Shown piece by piece: positions 25,401 through 34,400 of a stretch of DNA of 64,000 bases. This DNA comes from Pollenia angustigena (Eukaryota > Arthropoda > Insecta > Diptera > Polleniidae), in the NCBI GenBank assembly GCA_930367215.1, contig OV884059.1, positions 233,491,803 through 233,555,802 of the forward strand, read 5' to 3'. The notes under the pieces are model-generated. The model saw nothing but the letters and a program-made list of their open reading frames with translations, made no database searches and had not been told where the DNA came from. A program made the translations under genes and the position numbers. Position 1 is the stretch's first letter. Each line of letters starts with the position of its first letter.

Positions 25401-28400
25401 AAAGATGAGATAAACCCACTGTTATTTGGTTTAATATCTTTAGTTTTTCTAAAATCTTTATGGATGAAGATTACTGATGATCTGGCCTAAGCAACCTGTG
25501 AAATGCGCATAGGAATAGCTTATCCCATCAACAATACATTTCAAGTGTTTTTATCAATAATAAAAACTGGGAATTAAGCACGAATAACAAAATCTTTTGA
25601 AATTAAGATTTTGTATTCCCAAAAATTGAAATTACTTTTTGATAATATAGAAAACAAAACTTTTTCTAGCATTTTTTTGCAATTCGATACTATTTGGGTA
25701 TTTCATCGAGTTTAAGTTTTCATAATGATAGTTATAAATATGTGGTCACGAACGTACGCAAAATAGAAGTCAACATTGGCTGACAATAGTAAATGTAAAA
25801 ATTTGCGTAATGAAACGGAATATTCAAAAGTGATTAATTTATTTTTAAAGTGTATTAATGTAGGTCTCCATGCAGTATTTACAAAATAAAATATCTCTTT
25901 TGGTTTTTGTTTAATTGGCTTATGAGCCGGTCGCGAACGTACCCCATGCATTTTCCCATAAATATCTTCAAATTTCCCTAACAAAAAAACGTAATACTCC
26001 TTTAACAATTGATTGTAATGTAGAGATTATGAAGAAAAAGTGTAAACATAACATATTTTTTGCATGTAAAATAAGTATATAAAAATGTCTTGAAAATAAA
26101 AAAATATAAAATTTTGCAGTTTCCAGCGCAATTTCCTCAAGCAAAACAGCTGAGAAATGCTATGAAACCATTCATTTATAAAAACATCGACTTTTTTTTA
26201 TAATAATAAACAATAAAAGACGAAGATTATCAACATTTTATTTTTGCATCCTGGTAGACCATTCTGAAGAAATGCCCATATTCTTTAAACACAGGGACCG
26301 AAAATAACAGTTATATTGGAATTTTAAAACATAAAAGCATATAGAAATAAATGTCAGAAAACTAATTCAAGTATACCATATTTTAAAATTTGGATTTTTA
26401 TATTTTCGATCAAACTTAACAGTTCTTATTTGATTTTTATTTTTTTGAACAAAAATAACAGTTATTTTTTGATTTTTATTTTTTTGGTTAAATTGTAAGG
26501 GCCGATGTTGAATGTGAACCACACCTAAACGCCAAGTTTTTTTCCGAATTTTATTTGACATTTCTCTATTTCAGACTTACTCAATTTGAACCATGGAGAG
26601 ATACACAATCCAACAACGTGTTAAAGTTATCCATACTTATTATGAAAATGGGCGTTCAAATCAAAATGCATATCGTGCACTTCGTGATTTTTTTGGTCAA
26701 TTTGATCGTCCAAATGTGTGTACAATCGCAAAAATCGTGGAAAAATTCGTGCAAACCGGGTCTGTAGAAGATGTGAGAACACCAGTGCATGCTCGTACAG
26801 CTCGTACTGCAGGAAATATTGCTGCTGTTCGCGATAGTGTGGCTGAAGAGCCGTCCACCTCAACTCGTCGTCGTGCCTAACAATTGCACCTCTCACGCTC
26901 GTCGTTGATGAACATTATGCATAAAGACTTGCATTTACACGCTTACAAGGTGCAATTGGCTCAAGAACTAAAGCCTCTTGACCATTCCAAACGTCGTGAA
27001 TGGGCAGAATGGTGGCAAGAAATGGCAACAGTGGATGATCAATTTTCGAAGAAAATCATCTTCAGTGATGAGGCACATTTTCACCTCAGTGGATTCGTCA
27101 ATAAACAGAATTGCCGCATTTGGGCGAATGAGAATCCAAGAGTGATTGTCGAAAAACCAATGCACCCACAAAGAGTGACTGTTTGGTGCGGTTTATGGGC
27201 TGGCGGCATCATCGGGCCGTATTTTTTCCAAAATGAGGCCGGTCAGGCAGTTAGGCTGACTTCCAAAACGTACTAAAACAAAGTTTGTATACAGTTTTAA
27301 TACTGTATTTCAACCATGCACATGTACAAAGTACCGAAACAATGCAACTATGTGTTCTGTTTATTAAAACGTTTTGAAATGTAAGTGATGCAATGCATAA
27401 TATTAAAATAAATCTGTATTGCTTGCAAATTAAATGTCAAATATCACAAAGCATCAACTTTAAAACCGATGCTCTGATTGCTTTTTGCTGCGTTACTAAT
27501 ACTTACCATTGATGTTTTGGAAGGGTTTGCATTGCATATATATTGTACTGCGGCGTAATGAAACATTATACTTTGTTCTTATACAAAGCATTTGACGTTT
27601 TGGAAGTCAGCCTTACTGTGAATGGTGTTCGCTATCGTGAGATGATAACGAACTTTTTATGGCCGAATTGGAAGATATGGATGTGGACGATATGTGGTTT
27701 CAGCAGGACGGTGCCACTTGCCAGCTAACGAAACAATGGCTCTTTTGCGCAAAAAATTCAATGGCCGTGTTATCTCACGTAATGGCGATGTCAATTGGCC
27801 GCCAAGATCATGTGATTTGACACCGTTGGACTTTTTTCTTTGGGGTTATTTGAAAGAAAAGGTGTACGTCGATAAGCCAGCAATAATTCAAGAGCTAAAG
27901 GATGAGATAATTCGGCACATTAACGGCATAGAACCTCCATTATGCCTCAGGGTCATCGAAAATTTGGACCATCGGATGGAGGTGTGCCGCCGTGGTCGCG
28001 GCGCCAATTTGCCCGATATTTTGTTCCTTACATAATTGAGTAATACCAATATATCATAATAAAATAAAATTACAATAATTTCCTAAATAATTTGTGTTTT
28101 ATTCAAAATCAACATCGAAATTTAACCACCCTTTATAATAGTTATTTTTTGATTTGGATTTTTTCGAGCAATTCATTTGACTTTTATGAAAAAAGAAATA
28201 ACTGTTACGGTCCCTGTTTAAATATGGCATTTGAGCTTGCATTATCAAAAAAAAAAAAAAAACCTTGCCCGTTTTTGCCCCATTTGAAAATATTTGAGAT
28301 TTTGTAAATTATTACATTAACTATTTTTTTCTGTTTTGTTTCGTTTAAATGATTATTTTAGTTTACGTTATTTTTCTGAAATGCAGAAGTTTCTGCTAAA

Positions 28401-31400
28401 ATTACTAAAATTAATGTTGAATTGATAGAAAGATTGCGTATAATACTTATTGTTGTTTTCTGTGGTCACGAGATTCACTTCATAAATTTCGCGACCTTCC
28501 CCATAAAACCACACATCTTTTCGTAAAACTTTACCCATGGTTTTATATGCCTCCCACCAACTTTCTGAGGAGGCACAAGAATCTCGTTATAAAGATTTTA
28601 AAAATTTTGAAGAACAATTTGTTCGTAAATGCAGTCGCATAAAATAGAATGAAGACATTTTTAAGCGGTTTCTTATAACTTCATATCCTTTAATTTAAAG
28701 CAAAAATAAACCTTATGAGAAAAAACTACATACTTTAAATTTATCACAAACAGCACATGATTTGCTTATTTTGCTAAATATTTCCGATGTTGCTGATGAT
28801 AACATCAAGATGATGATTATGATGAAGGTAAAGATTATTATGGACATGATTTTTAATTTCATATTTAAGCAATAAATGTGCATTGATTAAAAAAAAAAAT
28901 ATATAAATTGTTCGAAAAAAAAAAGATTATAACACAGACCTCGAGCCTGATTATCATATATATTATTTCTAAAGCACTTTTTTTTGTCGGTTGCAAATAT
29001 CTCCCATACCACCGCATCAAATTTAATGAATGATATCTCATTTTAAAACTTATTTCTAACACTAATGACGAAAAATAATTAGAAATTGAAAAATTAATAT
29101 TTTCATTGATAAAAATTATGGTGCGAAATATTCGCACGGGTCATCTAGTTTACTTAATTTATCATAAATTTTTTCTTTTTAATTAAATTAAATTTAATTC
29201 TCTATTTTATATTAAAACCCAGAAAATGTTCAATTTATAAGTTTCCTTAAAAACAATATGGCGCTTAATATGTCAAATGTTATTGTTTACATTTGCTTGC
29301 AACTCATGTTTTTTTTGTGCAAACAAAGTAAAATAGAGCAAATTTGTATTTTTGCGCGCATTTGCACACTTTGCACTACCCATCGTAATTTCCCTTAGTG
29401 TACGAGATTATTAATTTTTAAAATTAACATTTAAACTTAAAAAACAAAAAACTTTCAACTTTTGCAGAGATACATTGAAAAATAGCCTCTCAGATGCGAC
29501 ATTATTCATTTGAAAAGTTAAATATTTCTGCGCCATGTTCTTTTCTCTTCAAATAACCGCTTTATATTCGCATTTGATTTATTTTTAACAAATTTTTTTA
29601 TGAAATAAATACAATGGGTGCCGACAAGAAACAACAAAAAGTCCAATCCTCTGTATTCACCAAGGAAGAAGAGCTTCTCTTGCAAGATGAGATGAGCATT
29701 AAATCGTCAGCTTTATTCTATGGAAAAGCATTCATCGTTTCTGCTGTTCCCATCTGGCTTTTCTGGCGTGTCCACAGCATGGACTTATTATCCAGTGCAA
29801 TATGTTCTTAAATGTTGGGTATACAAATTCATTGCGCCAGTAAGCAATCGGTTATGCGTCTCTAGAAAAATTGGAAGATCTAAGGTATCTTATGTTCGAT
29901 GTATCGAGGGTTCAAGACTTCTCGAAAAGTTCCTTTAAAATTATTACAATCGCTTCAAAGGTCGGATTTTGTAGACTAATGGAAACTTTTACTAGGTATA
30001 GGGTTGAGCGTGTCTTCAATATTTTCGGAACGCAGAGTCATGTTAAAGGCTAGATTACACTATTATACTTTGTATTAATACATGTCAAAAATTCAAGTAA
30101 TATGACAAAGTGTGATAGTGTGAATGCAATGTGTCACGAAAATGACAAGTATTATGAAAAAAGTTTGACATCCCATACGACTTCCTCGTTTTTTTAAAAA
30201 TTTCTAAACAATAATACTTTTCATTGGATCAGGGCTGCATTTTATTTCATGTGTAAGTGTTTATACTTTGTGTGATGGTGTGAACACAACTGTCATGTTG
30301 AATTAGATTTTTTGACAGTCGCAACAAATCTCATAAGATTTCTATCTGACAAAGTATTATGGAATACGTAAGACTTGTGAGATAGTGTAAACTAGCTTTA
30401 AGTAGCACAAAATAACTTTTTGGCAATTTTTGAGAATCTGAACTATTCTGATTGCCAATTTTTTCATTTATCTTTATTTCTAATAATGTTCGAAGACCTC
30501 TAACTAGCGAAATAGCGTAAGTCATTGTAGTACTGGCTTTGCTCATGGATTTTGTGGTATGTTCGAAGTAACCCAAAATTTGTATTGAAATGAATTTTAT
30601 TCTCACAAAAATTATTAAAAACAAGTTAGAGTGCTATATTCGGCTGTGCCGAGTCTTTGATACCCTCCACCGACAGTTCGAATGTTTAAGGATAATATCT
30701 GTATGATGTTATTATTATCTTAAACTGTGACGATTTGTTATTAATTATGGTTTTAGGCGACTAAACTGTTTTCCGGTAGTAGGGTTTATATGGGGCCTAG
30801 GGTAAATTATGGACCGATTATCACGCGTCATTTCTAGTCCTTTAAAACTGTGACGTACCAATTTCTGTTATGCTAGCATTAGTAATTATGGTTTTAGGTG
30901 TACTAAACTGTTTTCCGGGAGTAGGGTTTCTATGGGGCCTAGGGTAAATTATGTAGTGATCTTCACGAAATTTCACTGTATCATTTATAGTCCTATAAAA
31001 CTGTGACGTACCAAATTTTGTTACGCTGGCTTTATTTTTTACGGTTTTAGGCGTACTTAACTGTTTTCCGGGAGTAGTGTTTATATGGGGCTTAGGGTAA
31101 ATTATGAACGGATCTTCACGAAATTTATCAGCATGATTTACAGTCAAATAAAACAAATTTTTGCAAAATCTTATCTCATTCCGTGCTTTGTTCCAGCATT
31201 TATGTTATTTTTTGTAACAAAATTATCAATTTTTTTAGGTGGTGGTTCCACATTTTGATTCATAGCTCTGGTCCTACAGAACCGATTTTGCTGGATATCA
31301 ATCCCAAACTGCTTAGGATAACTACAAGCAATTTGGCACCAAGTTTGTTCATTTGTTTTGAGTTGTTCGAAAGTGAGCGTGTTTTCAACAGACGGATATG

Positions 31401-34400
31401 GCTTAATCGACTTAGAATTACTCAAGGACCCAGAATATATATACTTTATGGGGTCTGAGATGAATAATAAAAAAGTTTCACACGGAATGACAAACTTAAT
31501 ATACCCTCTTCACAACTAATTGTGGTGGAGGGTATAAAAAATCAGAAAAATTATAAAACTTACAAATACATACAAGATTTATCAATGATGTTATACCACA
31601 TCGTCTGCCTATAGAGCAGTATGTGCGCTGTTGAACGCACTGTCAAAAAAATTATTTTTTATAATTTCCTTAGTTATTAGATCTAAATTAAGGTTTTTTG
31701 AAGATTTCAGACTTTTGGAGTTTTCGGGTGTCTATATATTGGAAGTTGCTTATAAGCAACTTTGGGTCGTTGAGGAAGTATTTCACGTTATGAAAAATTA
31801 AAAAAAAAAAAACTTTTCTATTTTTTATTTATTCTTTAACCAACTCTATATCGTCCCCTCAATAAAACAATAGTGTATACGCTTGTACACCATTATTTTT
31901 TTATTGCATATTTAGAATCTCCATCATTGATTTTATGTCTGGTCAAAATTTCGTCAAATTCTACTTCCAAAAAGTGGGTCAAAATGTCGTTGGAAAAAAT
32001 AGTGTATAATTTCTTGTTCAAAATTTTCCTTCAATAAGTGTGTAAGCTCATATGCGCTATTTTACTTGAAATTGCCACTCCATAATTGTTAAAAGAATAA
32101 TAGTGTATACGCATAATACATACTCCATTTTAGTCTGTAGAAAAAAAATTCAATTTATGAAAACTTTAACTCATAAAATAGCTTATAATAATATACACTA
32201 TTGTTTGAGAAATAGTTTCATTCCGAACATCGAAAGCTGCATGATCTCCAAAATTTGTGCCAGAAGAATGTAATTCCTCGTGGCTCGCAGTCATTTTTCT
32301 TTAACTTACAAGGTGGAAAGAAGCGAAATTGTTTAGATGAGCCAGATGTAGCAGAGGAAGAGAAAGAAGACGAATGAACTTCTAGTTATTTTTGATTTAC
32401 GCAATGTATACCTTAATTTCTCATATTTTTTTTTTAAATTAACCCAAATTGGAATGTAATGAATATGTGCCATTGAATCTATGAATTAATCACTGTTTTA
32501 TAATGTTACAAATTGATATTTTTGAGATCAAATATTTTAATAAAAATGCCGTAAAATTATTGAATAAAACAGCGTATACCTTACAAAATAAACAAAAAAA
32601 AAAATATACATATAAAAAATAAAATAGCCTATGGAGGACTTGCACTTTGAATGACATAATTATGGTCTTAAAGGATGCGTAGAATAAACAAAATTGGTCA
32701 ATTTAAAGACAAGAAACGGTATTATGTATTCGTCGAAAAATCCAATATGAAGAATTTTTATTTACCGCGATAATGAGGTTTAAATAGACATCCGATTTGA
32801 CAAAAACTTTAAACACGATTTTCTTAAAACCCCAAAAAAATTATACACTATTGTTTTATTAAGGGGACGATATGTGCTTTGATAATTTTATTACGATTGT
32901 TTTAAATAAAATGATGATTTAAATCCAAGTTGCTTATAAGCAACTTTGGGCTCGAGGGAGTTAGGAATCTTAGAAAATTTCACGCAGGGTCACTCGCGAA
33001 TCTGAGATTGGTGCTGGTGGTTATTGCCTGGGCTCACCCGGCATTGCGGATATTGCGGCCAGTAGGGTTGATTTAGGGAGAGTAGGTCAGGGAGATTGTA
33101 AGAGGGATTTGTTTTTTCACTAATGGCTCGAAGAAGAAGGGCATGGGTGCAGGGGTCTACATTGAGGATCTGGACAGTAGAAGGTCATATAGGCTTTCTA
33201 ACGAATGCAGTGTACCTAAGACGGAAATTCTGAGATTTTGTGGGCCGTGAAAATGATAAGGGTCAACTTTGCTGGCGGCTGAAGGGCTCTAGATGAGTAT
33301 GTGGTGAGGCTGTGCTGGGTACCGGGTCACTGTAACATCATCTGTAACGAAATGGCTGTTAAGTTAGCGAGACTGTGCTCGGAAATAAAGGAATATGACT
33401 ATTTTGAGGCATTAAAGCTTCCAATAGGCTTTTATTTTGAGAGTTTGGGAATGGTTCTATGACGGACAAATCGTGTAAACTGTGGCTGGTGCTTAGGAAG
33501 TCCGATTCGGATTCGCTGCTAGGCAGGAGCAAGGTCTGCGTTATGACCATGATAGTTATATCACGAGCCACTGTTATATAAGCGGGATAGTATTGATAAT
33601 GGGACCTGACTTGTCGCTAGAGACTGTTGAACACATTCTGTGTCACTGTCCCAGGCTGCAGAACAGTAGGCTGCGATTGCAAGATAGTACGTTATTAGAC
33701 GAATTGGAAGATATATCGGGCTGTTGGCTCGACAATCTCACGGGATTCGTAATAGGAACAAGCTGGCTGTATAACTGGCGACTGGGGACGGGATATATAT
33801 ATATATATGTAGGTCAGTTTTGTTTATTAGGGTTGTCTTTTTTTTAATTCGATTTATATCTGCCCCTACTTTTTCCTTTTACTCTTTTTATCTCTCATTC
33901 TTTACTTATTGTCAATGTATCTCTTGGTGAGGGTGTGAGTTGAATTCCCACCAGCCTATCTACCAAGGTTAATCTAACTTTGATTATTTCACACGAATAT
34001 TTTGACATGTATCAATATTATTTATCTTGCTGTTTTGCAAAACTTAGCGTTTTAAGTTACAAGTATACATATAACATTGTTTTGTGAAGTTAGACAAAAA
34101 CAATGTTTTAATTAATTGGCATTCAAAACAGTTGGGCGAATAATAATCCAAGAGATATTGTCGAAAAAATGCAATGCACCAACAAATAGTGACAGTTTGG
34201 TGTGGTTTTTGGGCTGGCGGCATCATCGGGCCGTATTTTTTCCAAAATGAGGCCGGTCAGGCAGTTACTGTGAATGGTGTTCGCTATCATGAGATGATAA
34301 TGAGCTTTTGATGGCCCGAATTAGAAAATATGGATGTGGACGATATGTAGTTTTAACAGGACGGTGGCATTGCCACAGAGCTAACGAAACAATGGCTCTT

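Larger units (their letters stand above)
26292..28216. mobile_element. Composite: CAGGGACCG-ended element containing a mariner-like copy
   Basis: The outer ends CAGGGACCG and CGGTCCCTG are inverted, with AACAGTTAT/ATAACTGTT inside. Flanks TTTAAACA (26284-26291) and TTTAAATA (28217-28224) match at 7 of 8 positions, as for an old hAT duplication. Inside lies a Tc1/mariner-type transposase pseudogene, so either the mariner inserted into a hAT MITE or these are the ends of a chimeric element. Confidence 0.6.

Noticed and set aside
25358..25940. CGAACGTAC recurring three times, once as a perfect palindrome
   Set aside because: Too short and too few to separate from chance; spacing irregular and no surrounding similarity.
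28791..28835. CTGATGATAACATCAAGATG as a further hammerhead core
   Set aside because: No GAAA after a pairable helix; it is part of a GAT-rich stretch.
31171..31458. Frames in repeat A ([18 protein letters not shown].. and its copies)
   Set aside because: The same frame in several copies simply reflects a shared repeat; the ends are non-coding and copies have frame breaks.
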